DNA of 64,000 nucleotides from Emmonsiellopsis sp. PD_33 (Eukaryota; Ascomycota; Eurotiomycetes; Onygenales; Ajellomycetaceae). Below, in pieces: positions 1 through 10,570 of this stretch (positions are counted from its first letter, which is position 1; the number at the start of each line of letters is the position of its first letter). The notes under the pieces were generated by a model. That model did no database searches, had not been told where the DNA came from, and saw only the letters and a list, made by a program, of their open reading frames with translations. The position numbers were made by a program, and so were the translations under genes. The stretch covers positions 1 to 64,000 of the forward strand of contig JANTQF010000104.1 in assembly GCA_032988165.1 (NCBI GenBank), written 5' to 3'.

Positions 1-771
1 ATTTTCAACTAAATCCTCTATTCCTAACTGAATATCAAAGTATATAACTTCATGGTCTGAACCTGAGGCTCTTTCATCTTCTATAAGCCACTGACATGAT
101 TTCTCATAAAGTTTCTTTGAGAAAAAGGTAAGATCAAGGACTGATTGTCCTCCCTGACCATCTCTTTTAAATGTCATCTTGTTTGGCTCATTCAGTAGAT
201 CTAACTCATTAGATATAGCCCATTCAACTATATTTTCTGCTGTCCCTGTAGGATGCACACATTTATCTTCCCACCAGAAGTGATGTGCATTAAAATCCCC
301 ACTAATAATAGATAACTTCTCTGGTTTAAAGTTCTTCAAAGCTCTATTAAAAGTCCAGCTTCTATTATTTTCTTCCAAAGATCTCTCATTATAAATATTG
401 ACCAGCTGTATAGGCTCTATCTGATCAAATTTATCAATAATGTCTCCAACTAAGATATCAGGATCTGAGATTAAATCATATCTTAGATTTAATTGAAATC
501 TAGATCTTTTTCTAGAGTATATTGCAACCCTAGGCCTGACATCAGTTTTTTCTGGAAGAAAGCAATAATAGCTTGGATGGGAAATCAAAAACTGCTGCTC
601 TTTATCAAAGTTCCCCTCCTGAATAAGGATGAAATCAATTTTCTCCTCAAAAGCTATATTTAAATAAGAATATAGGGGTTTACTTGATCTCCCTATATTA
701 TTTTGAATAAAAGTAACCTTTGAAGAATCTTTTTTTGTCTTTTTTTGAGTGTTTTTTGGTGTAATAAACAT
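1..771 (-). CDS. LINE-L ORF2, AP-endonuclease domain (partial, open)
   Basis: Reading leftward from an ATG at 771-769, the frame stays open for 257 codons to the window edge. It encodes the apurinic-type endonuclease at the N-terminus of a Tad1-like non-LTR retrotransposon ORF2, which nicks target DNA to prime reverse transcription. Visible motifs, in order: NIGRS, IQEGNF (usual catalytic Glu), a Tyr-Asn-Glu segment, SGDFNAHHFWWE (Asp/Asn pair), SVLDLTFFS and GSDHEV (final Asp-His pair). All expected catalytic positions are kept and there is no stop, unlike the matching stretch of LINE-R (57780-58083), which has several. ORF1 ends 43 bp upstream, a normal LINE spacing. RT and RNase H should lie left of the window. 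Confidence 0.9.
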   Translation of the reverse strand, partial: MFITPKNTQKKTKKDSSKVTFIQNNIGRSSKPLYSYLNIAFEEKIDFILIQEGNFDKEQQFLISHPSYYCFLPEKTDVRPRVAIYSRKRSRFQLNLRYDLISDPDILVGDIIDKFDQIEPIQLVNIYNERSLEENNRSWTFNRALKNFKPEKLSIISGDFNAHHFWWEDKCVHPTGTAENIVEWAISNELDLLNEPNKMTFKRDGQGGQSVLDLTFFSKKLYEKSCQWLIEDERASGSDHEVIYFDIQLGIEDLVEN

Positions 772-813
772 GAGAAAGAAACAAGTAAAGTTATAGTAAA
801 GATTCAACTCCAC

Positions 814-2283
814 TTAAAGCTCCATCTCATCACTATTAGTGATTTCAACAGCTATCATCTCCTCTAATCTTTCCAAAACTCTTCCATTTGACTTGGTAGG
901 AGTCTTTGGAGAGTTCTGAGGAGCTAACTGCTTCTTTTTCATAGGAGATCTATGATTTGGGGTCTTTTCAACCTGAGACTTTCTTCTTTTTCCATTTGAA
1001 GTAGTTGAAATCTCAGGCTCAGGGGTTTTTTCTCTATTCCTTTCTGTCCTATCTCTCTGTTTTGGAGCCAGAGAGCATTGTAGGGAGCTTGAGAGATGAC
1101 TTTCCTTGCAATTACTACATTTAATAATAGTATGAGGACAAGTTTTTCCAATTATAGGACAGAGTAAACAAGAATGCTCTCTGATATTATGATTTTGAGC
1201 ACAAATACCATAAGAAATCATTCTCTTACAAGAGTTAGAGAAGTGTTCCCATCTTTAGCATTTTCTACACTGAGTACTAGCCTTTAGCTTTGGTTTTGAG
1301 TCAATAAACTCATATGTTCTCAGCTTTAAGCCAGCTATTTTCAGAGAAGAGATTTTTGCTTGTTCTGGAGTTATAGTAGTAATTATAACTATTCCAATTC
1401 TTCTTCTCTGTCTGTCTTCATAGCTACTCAGCCAGATTGGATCTCTTTTCAAATGAATAGGGTTAAACTCTTCAATTTCTTGTCTTAAGAAGAACATACC
1501 CTCTTCACCTTTAAAGATATCAACTGGAATGTCATGTAGGATTAATTTACCCTATTTCTCATCTCTATCTAGAGATATTACTGTTTGAAGCTTCTCCTTC
1601 AAGGTAGGCCTTCATTTCTTCTCATTTTGAAGAAGATAGTCAGCACTATAGTCATTTGAAGTGGTTATAACTATAGATCCTCCCATATAGGAGTTAGAAA
1701 TAGTAGAAACTACCTTCAGAGTTTTTTCCTCCATCTGATCAGATGAAAAGTATTGATTCAGCTCATTTCTAAGTCCAAAAATAAACTTAGAATCAGAGAA
1801 AAGACTTAGTACCTCCCTATTTTCAGGCTTCAAAATAAGCCTATATTTTTTTGACTGAAGAAGATTCTCTTTTCTTTTCTCTTCAAACTTTGAAGGAGCA
1901 CTTTGAGTAGTTTTATCAGCTATATAACTGGATTTTTCAGCAGTTTTTTGCACAGGTTTTTGAGCACAGTTTGAGATAGATCTAGACACTGCCTGAGCAT
2001 ATGTCTGACTAGAATCAGAAGAGATTTAAGCTTGAGAAAAGGGGATGACTTTAATTGACTTTGTAGCCTCCACCTTAAACTTGAGGATTTCATCAAGCTG
2101 CTTTGACATGGGAATTAAAAGATCTCTAATCTCCCTAAATTCTTCCTGAAATACTTGACTTTTCAGAAGACTAGCAGCTGCTTGAAGGTTCTCAATCTCT
2201 TGAGCTTGTTTTTGAAACTCATCTCTTTTCTTTTTCTTTAAAATCTCTATCTCAGGGACTTTTTGAACAGGTGTTTTTTCCAT
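814..2283 (-). pseudogene. LINE-L ORF1, Gag-like nucleic-acid-binding protein
   Basis: One frame of about 489 codons runs from the ATG at 2283 to the stop at 814, broken only by in-frame stops near 2025, 1611, 1552 and 1254. Each stop is one C-to-T or G-to-A step from a sense codon, and there is no frameshift. The N-terminus is a Lys/Glu-rich, probably coiled-coil segment. The middle resembles the RNA-binding part of Tad1-type ORF1 proteins. The C-terminal third holds consecutive Cys/His knuckles (starting QCRKC near 1260, then CxxxNH..HSC and CPHTIIKCSNC) followed by a basic Ser/Lys/Arg tail. It would coat the element RNA. The first half is repeated in LINE-M. Confidence 0.85.
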
Positions 2284-3584
2284 GTTTTACTCAGATAACT
2301 AACTTGGTCAGAGTCTAGTTAAATGATAACTGATTTTACCCTTTAGTTCAGTAACTAAACTAGATTTTTCAAGAGAATCTAGAAACTAAAAGTAGTTTTT
2401 AAAGATAAACCACTGAAATCTTCACAGACCCTCCAAGTGCTACAAAAGGGGAAAAAGGAGATTTTTGATTTCAAAGCTAAATAGCAAAGAAATGACAGTT
2501 TTTGAAAGAAAAGCTGCCAAAAAATACCCAGTTTTTTGAAGAGAAACTGCTCAAAACTAGCCAGGCTTTATTTATCTTCAAGAAATCTTCCCCATATAAC
2601 AAGTATATAGCTCAAAAGTCTCAAAAACAGTGTAAAACCAGCAGATAAATACAAAAGAGATAAGTATTTAACAGTAGCTCTCCAGCATGTAGGAAATATG
2701 AATGGGAAAGGGCAGAAACAGTCCTGTTTTATTCACCCAAGAGTAAAACCCAGGAAAAAACCTCTATCTTTTGCAGAAAATAATATTTCCCAAGGAAACT
2801 ATTAAGTTCTCCTGCTTATTGTAGGCCCCACCTCACAATAAGATTATGTCCTGGAATATTCAATAGCTTCTATAACTAACTGAGATCCTCCTCAGTCAAA
2901 ATAGACCACTATATCCTACTAAATAGCTCTGAGTTTGCAAAGAGAATCAACTGGGTACATCCCAAAATAGGTATCACACTCTCTATCACCAGATATATAT
3001 ATATAGGAATATATTTTTATATATCTTTTGTTTGCAGGGACCAAGCTACTCCTCAGACAAAGAAATTCCTTCTCTAATATCAAGTATAGGGGGGGAGGGG
3101 GGGGCATTTCAAAGGAAGGAGGACATTTCAAAGGGAAGGGCAATAAGGATTGATAGTAGCTTTCTTATTAGATAAGCTCTGTTTTGAAGGTGTGCCAGCC
3201 AAATTGGCTGGAGAAGGTTGGGAGAGAGGCTTGGCACAGTAGGAGAGGGAAAATCAAAATGATCAGAGTTTTCACAGGCAATTGAAACTGCAATAACTCA
3301 ACCAATTTGACTTGGAAATGCTCAGCAGTTCTTTCAAAAGAAAGAATAGGCTTTGATCTACCTGTCACTCAATTTATATGATGTTTGGACTGGTGGTTGT
3401 GGTGCTGTGGTGAAAAAGAGGGATAACCTCCCACTTTTTGATGAAACCACATTTTTGCACACCACACCCCCAATTCTGGTCCAAACCTCACCAAAATTGA
3501 ATGGCAAATAGATCTTGATGGGGGCTTTCGAATGAGGGTATTTGCATTCAGAAATTCAAAGGGGAAGGCATGTTCGAAGAATCG
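2284..3584 (-). other. LINE-L 5' untranslated region
   Basis: About 1.3 kb upstream of ORF1 with no credible coding frame. A closely similar copy is present at 46711-47832 (LINE-M), so this is part of the LINE. It includes a G-run at about 3088-3105 (C-run on the element strand). The last stretch, 3529-3584, holds three CG dinucleotides, half of all I noticed. The junction with a GyA LTR at 3585 marks the LINE 5' end, or a truncation of it. Confidence 0.65.
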
Positions 3585-3773
3585 GTAGCTAGCTATTAAT
3601 ATATATACTGTGCAGGTTTCTTATGAAAAGAACCAGCAAATAGTCCTATTACTATATGATCCCTACATTTAAAATATACATACATTTTTACCTGTCTATT
3701 TCTATCACACTGTTCAATGACTCATAATCTACCTTTCAAATTAAAAGCCTTCTATTCAATGCCAGATATTACA
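3585..3773 (+). repeat. GyA-0 LTR fragment (right part)
   Basis: Matches the right 60% of the GyA LTR, from TAGCTAGCTATTAATATA to the terminal TTACA at 3773. The left part is missing because LINE-L begins at 3584. It is followed by GyB internal sequence, not by the GyA primer-binding region, so it is the 3' LTR of a plus-strand element or a solo LTR. The uninterrupted target can be seen in GyB-2 near 7345 (GCATGTGAGACAG). Confidence 0.8.
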
Positions 3774-5583
3774 TGAGACAGATAATCAGTGATGATATTT
3801 TAGAGGTCTAACTAGATCTTATTATTTACTTTATAGTATTTAGCAGGATTTCAGCAGGCATTCATATAGTTTTATTAGTCTTACTAGGCACTGGCCATGA
3901 AGGATTCAGCCTACTTGTAGACTTACTAAAGTTTCAAGACAATAATGTTTATAATTTGAATTGAACTGCAGAATAAGGTAGAGAATTCAGATGTTTTCAT
4001 GAGATTAAGAATCTTAAGATTATAATCATGTGAGAGGAAAAATAGATTAATATTAATACTAATAACATTACAGCTATTAATTACAAGTTTAGTATGTGGA
4101 AGGAGTTCATTCTAGTCATTCTGAATGTATAAATAGAACTTTTAGAGGTAGTTCTTAATTATCTGAATCATACATTTAGTACTACCATTAGTTTCAGAGT
4201 AATAGACAGTTAAAAGATGTTAGGAAATTTTGAGGAGCTAGTAGATTCATGTTCAGATAGCTCTAATAGACAGTTAAAAGATATTAGGAAATTTTAAGGA
4301 GCTAGTAGATTCAGGTTCAGATAGCTCCAATAAACTAGATTTTATAGTTTAAGATAATTATATGAAATAGATCATATAGATAATAAAATAAGCTTTAGAG
4401 GAAGATTTTTATTATTACAGGTATATTTATCTTCACATAGAGTTTAAGAATAACACTCTTATTAAGATAGTTAATAATAATAAGGATATTCTTACAGCCA
4501 TCACTTATAAAAAGGTCTACTGTAAAATTAATGATAATATTATACTAAATACATTTAGAGATCAGAAGAGACTTAAGTAGATCTTAATAGTAATCTTATT
4601 AGATAATAATGAATTAGTAGATATTGTAATTTCAGATGAACTATTAGATACTCTGAGATATATTAAGCTAATAAAAATTTTAGAATAAAATTTAGTAGAG
4701 TACTTTATAATCTAAGTAATTAATCATAAGAGAGTTATGAGTTTCTTATATAATTTAGATATATAGTAGTTCTGAATCAGAAACCTACTACCTCCTTTAG
4801 AAGTATAATTAGAAGTTGGGATCTATGAAGTATTTAGTGATATCAATATAAACTTGAAGTTTAAAGAGGAAATAGCAAGCTTTATTCTGAATAACCTAGG
4901 TTATTACCTGAAGGCATTCATTAGAGGTAGTAATAGTGTCTCAGAGCTCCTAAAGTAAGAGTAGAAATGATCTGAGAAAGTCTTCTATAAAGTCTATCTG
5001 AATAGCTGTAATTAACAGGATAATAGAGAAGATATATATCACTTAATGTGACATTACTTTAGATTCCTTGAGAATCTATAGGTCTAACAGTTTCTACTTA
5101 TAGTTTACCTAGTAGGTATTAGAGTCTTTAGAAGGTATATTCTATTCACATTAAGAGAAAATGTTAGCTATAAAGTTCTCTGTGTCAGAGTAATAGTAGA
5201 TTATAAAATGAAAACAACTAAGAAATTTAGCTCAGTACATCTAGTATTTAGAGAGTTTATAGGTCATAGTAAAATATTAGAGGTTCTTATGATTTATAAT
5301 AATTTTAAAAATTTTCACACTATAAAGTTTGAAGTCTCATTTCTCCAGGCATTAGATAATAGCAAGAAGTTTCTTATCATAAATCTTATAATTAGCTTTA
5401 GTAAGACTGGGCTTCTTAAATATGAATGTATATGATTGCAGGATACCTTTATTATTTTATTACATGCAAGTATTATTTATAATATAACTAAAGAAGTCTG
5501 TTTTAACTATCATTAGGTAGTCAGGGTTAAATGCAATGAGCATTAGAATAGAGATAAATATTTACTTAAAACATATAAATACC
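3774..5583 (-). pseudogene. GyB-1 pol, integrase to RNase H part (left segment)
   Basis: Homologous along its length to 7346-9065 of GyB-2, on the same strand. In GyB-2 this stretch reads as integrase (a MDFIVDLP-like motif degraded to INFIVDLS, LIIIDYLSKG, YYPETDGSTE) followed by the RNase H end. Stops are dense and the sequence is more AT-rich than GyB-2, so this copy looks older. The left end is cut by the GyA-0 LTR; the element resumes at 42814 beyond GyA-2. The chromodomain and 3' LTR of this copy should lie left of the window. A short local repeat occurs at about 4203-4330, where a segment containing AGACAGTTAAAAGAT is present twice. Confidence 0.75.
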
Positions 5584-5588
5584 TTGTC

Positions 5589-5898
5589 TGTAATATTTAG
5601 TGTTAAATATAAGGCTTTTAATTTGAAAGGCAGACTATGAGTCATTAAACAGTGTGATGGGAATAGACAGATAAAAATGTATATATATTTTAAATGTAGA
5701 GGTCATATAGTAATAAGACTATTTATTGATTCTTTTCATAAGAAATCTATATAGTATATATAGCTAGCTACTAAGTGTGTATTATGTGTATATTACTAGG
5801 TGCACTACCAGGCACACTACTGAGTCTGAGGTCTGAGATCTGAGATCTGAGGATGCAGTTAATCTATATGTGATGTGTGATTTTCTTTATGCATTATA
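5589..5898 (-). repeat. GyA-2 3' LTR, extra copy made by the duplication
   Basis: Begins TGTAATATTTAG directly after TTGTC (5584-5588) and ends GCATTATA. About 310 bp, against 316-319 for other GyA LTRs. The matching flank on the far side of GyA-2 is TTATC at 42814-42818, one transition away, giving a 5-bp TSD. Confidence 0.9.
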
Positions 5899-6361
5899 AT
5901 TACTCCTCTTTTTAGAAGCTAACCTCCAGTGGATTCATGGATTTTCTATGTCCTAGTTGAAGAATTAAGCTGATGTGTGATATACATTATAGAAGATTTA
6001 AATTATTATACTTATAGAAGATTTAAGTTATTACACTTTATAGAATGTTTAGGCTATTATACTTAATAGAAGGTTCAGATTGTTATGATCAGATAGTTTC
6101 ATATTTTAGAGGCTAATTATATTATAAAAATCAGCAATTTCATTACTAGGTAATTCAGTGTCTAGTGCAGTTAATGTTTATTTTCCATGATCAGACATTT
6201 AGATGATAATGAGTAAATAATTTAGCATATAATAATTTAATATACTTATAAATATATATATTCTTTACTTTACTACATTCTTTTATTTCCTCTATTAAAT
6301 ATTAGTATTATAATTTAATCTACCATTCTACTTATTATCTACTTTAATATAATATTTTCTT
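5899..6361 (-). other. GyA-2 3' untranslated segment (duplicated)
   Basis: Begins with the complement of the polypurine tract (ATTACTCCTCTTTTTAGAAG). It then holds four degenerate direct repeats of about 25 bp built on ATAGAAGATTTAAGTTATTA (about 5985-6085), which recur in the other GyA copies. No coding frame is seen. Confidence 0.75.
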
Positions 6362-6382
6362 AAAATATATAAATACCTTGTC

Positions 6383-6666
6383 TGTAATATTTGGTGTCAA
6401 ATATAAGGCTTTTAATTTGAAAGGCAGACTATGAGTCATTGAACAGTGTAATGAGAATAGACAGATAAAAATGTATATATATTTTAAATGTAGGGGTCAT
6501 ATAGTAATAAGACTATTTACTGGTTCTTTTCATAAGAAACCTATATAGTATATATAGCTAGCTACTAAGTGTGCATTATGTGTATATTGCTAGGTGCACT
6601 ACCAGGCACACTACTAAGTCTGAGGTCTGGGATCTGAGATCTGAGGATGCAGTTAATCTATATGTG
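6383..6666 (-). repeat. GyA-2 3' LTR, second copy, left piece
   Basis: Starts TGTAATATTTGG after a second TTGTC (6378-6382). It is broken at ATGTG (6662-6666) by GyB-2, and the last bases resume at 12242-12267. Joined at a single ATGTG, the LTR agrees with the copy at 5589-5898. Confidence 0.9.
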
Positions 6667-6920
6667 TGTAATGAGTGCACTCTGATAAGCAGATCATGCA
6701 AGCTATATGCTAGAATTAAGATTATAATTGCTAGAGAAAGAAAGGAAAAAGGAAAAGGAATTATGAGATCATGTGATATAAATAGAAGAGAATTACACAA
6801 GGTTGGAGTGAATAAATATTCATATGAAGGCCTAGTTAAAGGCATCTAATCAGGCTGTTAGAGATTGGGTGAAGTTTGAGTAAGCTATAGATATAGAGTA
6901 TAAGAATGTAGTCTTTCACA
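6667..6920 (-). repeat. GyB-2 3' LTR with adjoining polypurine tract
   Basis: Begins TGTAATGAGTGC and ends GTCTTTCACA. Just inside lies TTATTCTCCCCTATTTGATT (6921-6940), whose complement is a purine-rich AAATAGGGGAGAA, the expected plus-strand primer next to a 3' LTR. Open frames across this LTR on both strands are incidental. Confidence 0.9.
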
Positions 6921-7029
6921 TTATTCTCCCCTATTTGATTTCAGAGAGTGGGCAAGAGGGATTGGAAAATTAAGCACAGTATGGTATAGGTAGAGTTTCA
7001 TTAGGTAGGTGCAGCTCTTCATAATAGAT

Positions 7030-8500
7030 GAGCATAATGATATCTTATAGAATAGAGATTAATTCCCATAAAGAGGCTTTATATTTAAGTTACTTCACTA
7101 GGTACTAGAATCCTCATCCATAGTAGCAGCAGTTAAGGATGGCTTCAATCTCATATTTCACCTCATTATCTTTCCCAATGATGCCAGGTAGATGCCAGTT
7201 GATGATCTCTTGCAAGGAAAATAGATCAGTGAAGGCCTTATAGAGCAGATTCATGTGAAACACATTGTGAATCTCAGGTAATATGTCAAGGCAGTAGTTA
7301 TGACTTCTTAGGACTTTAATAATAGTGTACTTAGCATATTAATAGTCAAGCATGTGAGACAGACAATCAGTCATGATATTTCAGAGGTCTAACTAGACCT
7401 TATCATTCACCTTGTAATATTTAGTGGGATTTTAGCAGGCATTCACATGATTCTGTTGATTCTACTGAGTACTGATCATAGAGGATTTAGCTTACTTATA
7501 GACTTGCTGAAGTTTCAAGATGATGATGTTCATAATTTAGATCAGACTATAGAGTAAAGTAGAAGATTCAGGTAATTTAGTGAGATTAAAGACTTCAAAA
7601 TTATAATCATATAAGAGGAAAAATGAGCTGACACCAGTGCTAATAACATCATAACTATTGATTGTGAGTTTAGTGTGCAGGAGAAGTTCATTTCAGTCAT
7701 CCTAGGCATATAAATAGAACTTTTAGAGGTAGTTCTTAGTTGTCTGAATCATACATTCAGTGCTACCATCAGTTTCAGGATAGTAGGCAGTTAAGAGGTG
7801 TCAGGAGATCTTGAGGAGCTGATAGATTTAGATCCAGACAGCTCTAATAAACTGGGTTTTATAGTTCAAAATAATTGTATGGGATGGACTGTGCAGGTAA
7901 TAGAATGAGCTTTAGAGGAAGACTTTTATTACTACAAGTACATTCATCTTCACATAAGGTTTAAGGATAACACCCTTACTGAGGTAGTCAATGATGATGA
8001 GGACATTTTTGCAGCTGTTACTTATAGAGAGATCTACTATAAAATTAATGGTAACATTATGCTAGACATATTTAGAGATTAGAAGAGACTTGAGCAGACC
8101 TTGACAGTAGTCTTGCTAGGTAATAATAGATTAATAGATGTTGCAGTTTTAGGTGAACTGTCAGATGCTTTGAGATATGTCAGGCTAGTAGAAATCTCAG
8201 GATAGAATTCAGTAGAGTGCTTTGTAGCCTGAGTAATCAGTTATTAGAAAGTTATAAGTTTCTTGTATGATTCAGGTATGCAATGATTCTGAATCAGAAA
8301 CCTACTACCTTCCTTAGAAGTATAATTAGGAGTTAGGGTTTACAGAGCATTTAGTGATGTCAATGTGAGCTTGGAGTTTAGGTGGAAAATAGTGAGCTTT
8401 ATCTTGAATGACCTGGGTTATTATCTGAAGGTATTTATTAGAGGTAGCAGTGATGTTCCAGAGTTCTTGAAGTAGGAATGAGGGGATTATAATTAGCAGG
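7030..8500 (-). pseudogene. GyB-2 integrase with C-terminal chromodomain
   Basis: Minus-strand translation gives an integrase core (INFIVDLSISNSCKNVLIII, DYLSKG, then YYPETDGSTE with the last catalytic Glu kept). Next comes ATSTGVS-like text typical of fungal Gypsy integrases, then a C-terminal chromodomain at about 7030-7160 (YEIEAILNCCYYG, YLVK, LWE spacing). Chromodomains bind methylated histone H3 and steer integration to heterochromatin. Several stops interrupt the frame (for example within the chromodomain at GF*YLVK*), so the protein cannot be made as it stands. Confidence 0.85.
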
Positions 8501-9970
8501 GTAATAGGTAAGGCATATATTACTTCATGTAGTGTTGCTTTGAATTCTTTGAGGATCTATAGATCTAACAGTCTCTATTTGCAGTTTGCTCAGTAAGTAT
8601 TAGAGTCTTTAGAAGGCATATTCTATTCATATTAGAAAAGGGCATCAGCCATGGAGTTCTCTGTACTAGGGTAGTAATAGATTGTAAAATGGAAGTAGCT
8701 GAGAAATTTAGCCTAGTACATCTAGCATTTAGAGAGTTTACAAGTCATTATGAAATATTAGAGGTTCTTATGATCTATAATAATTTCAAAGTTTTTCATG
8801 CTGTAGAGTTTGAAGTCCCATTCTTCTAGACATTAGATAATAATAAGAAGTTTCTTGTTATAAATCTCATAGTTAGCTTCAGTAGGGCTGAGCTTTTTAA
8901 ATATAAATGTATAGGATCACAGGATACCTTTATCATCTCATTGTATGAGAGCATTGCTTGTGATATATTCAGAGGAGTCTATTTCAACTATCATCAGGTA
9001 GTCAGAGTTGAATGCAATGAGCATCAGAGTAGAGATAAACATTTACTTAAGGCATGTGAATGCCTTATCTGCCTCTTTAGACCATTAAAATTACTGGTCT
9101 TTACATGTGAGATCAGTTAGTAGTCAGATAATATCAGAAAAATCTTGAATGAAGTATTAGTAGAAATTTATGAATTCTAAGAAGTCTCATATATCTTTTA
9201 TGATTGTAGGGGCCTCCCATTCAAGAATAGTAGTAATCTTCTTGAGGTCCATATGGACTCTCTTCCCCACCTCTATAATGAAGTCAAGGTAGGTTGTCTT
9301 TTGAACTTTAAAGGTAGATTTATTGATGTTGATTGAGAGATCATATTCATAGAGATAGATGAGGACTTTTTAAACATACTTTTAATACTACTTATAGGAT
9401 TCATCAGTAAAGATAAGAATGTCATTAAGGTAGGTAGAAGTGAATTCATCTAAATAGTCTTATAAGGCTCAGTTGATGTATTTCTGGAAGGTGCTTAGAG
9501 TATTTGTAAGATTAAAGGGAGTAACTATTCATTTAAATAGACTATATTTCATGTAAAAAGCAGTTAGTCATTCATCTTCTTCTGCAATTTGAATCTTATA
9601 GAATGTGGAGATGACATTAAGCTTTATAAACTACTTAACTCATCTAATCTATTTGAGAGTCTCATTGATCAACAGCAGTAGGTAATGATCTTTCTGGGTG
9701 AGGCAGTTAAGACCCTAATAGTTGACACAGAACTGGAGGTCTCTACCTGGCTTCTTTGTGAAGAGTATGGGTACACCTACAGGTGAGTTGCTAACTTGAA
9801 TGAAACCCTTGTCTAGAAGGTCATTAAGTATCTTATAAAGCACAAGTAATTCATCATGCAACATATTGTATAGAGATCTCTAGGGTGACTGAGGATTTTT
9901 ACTATCTGTCTTCTTAAGTTTAATATAGTAGTTATGCACATCATGGAATGATAGGAGCTTCTCAGCAGCT
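8500..9970 (-). pseudogene. GyB-2 reverse transcriptase and RNase H
   Basis: Right to left: the RT start (KGFIQVSNSPVGVPILF, FCVNYxGLN), substrate-binding text (YSLFKWIVTPFNL) and the active-site box at 9421-9432, which reads YLND in place of YLDD, so one catalytic Asp is lost by a G-to-A change. The tether (ILEWEAPTIIKDIxDFLEF) and RNase H follow. Stops are scattered but long stretches stay in one frame. It would copy element RNA into DNA in the virus-like particle. Confidence 0.88.
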
Positions 9971-10570
9971 TTATAGTCAAAAATGTTAAGGAATTCATAA
10001 TAGTATGGAGAAAGGACTGTTACAGGGTCAGTCTTTAACTTCTTAGAGAGTTATGAGAGAGTCTTCTCTATATTAGCTATACTAGTAGTGAAGATTTTAA
10101 TAGGAGGTTAGAACTTAAATTTCTGATTGCAGCTTTAGAGGAGGTTATAGGTATTAATAGAGATCTAATGAAGGTTAATAATTTTATGAATGTTTTTTTT
10201 AGAGATGTAGATGCCTCTGGGGAATACAACACATTAATTGTAAGTATTAATGAGAATTTGATGTTTGAATAGCTATAATAGGCCTAGTATAAAGTCATAC
10301 AGGAGATTCTCAATTTTATATATATAAGTATTTTCTTAGAGGAATTTGCTAACATCAACATTGAGTTTCACCATATTTCATATGAAGCTGCCTGTGTCAC
10401 CATTGATACCTTCAATTCTTTGAGAGCTGATCAGGATATATAGAAGGTTATAATAATTAATTATATGAGAATGAATCATTAAATAGTAATAGTAACTACT
10501 ATCTACTATAACATTCATATTAAAAGAATGATCAACTATAATAGGTATAAAAATCATCAGAATAGTCATT
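9970..10570 (-). pseudogene. GyB-2 protease region
   Basis: Lies between the gag knuckle and RT, where the aspartic protease of Ty3/Gypsy Pol is expected. I see a weak VIVDSS-type segment near 10500 that could be the remnant of the DSG box, but the match is poor. The call rests mainly on position. Confidence 0.5.

Larger units (their letters stand above)
5568..6361. repeat. 794-bp tandem duplication, first copy
   Basis: The GyB flank CTTAAAACATATAAATACC, the TSD TTGTC, a GyA 3' LTR and 463 bp of GyA 3' sequence are present here, and the same series begins again at 6362. The junction TTTTCTTAAAATATAT joins GyA interior (elsewhere TTTTCTTGTCTGAG, e.g. 12726) to GyB flank (ACTTAAAACATAT at 5564) across a shared CTT. 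The second copy is interrupted by GyB-2 and then runs into uninterrupted GyA-2 interior at 12731. Confidence 0.85.

Noticed and set aside
3585..6666. CRISPR-like spacing of short repeats around LTRs
   Set aside because: Repeats are degenerate, few and explained by LTRs and the GyA 3' repeats; eukaryotic context.
6571..6849. Overlapping open frames on both strands
   Set aside because: They span the end of a GyA LTR and the GyB LTR; the similar frame at 11907-12161 lies likewise in an LTR. No protein-like conservation.
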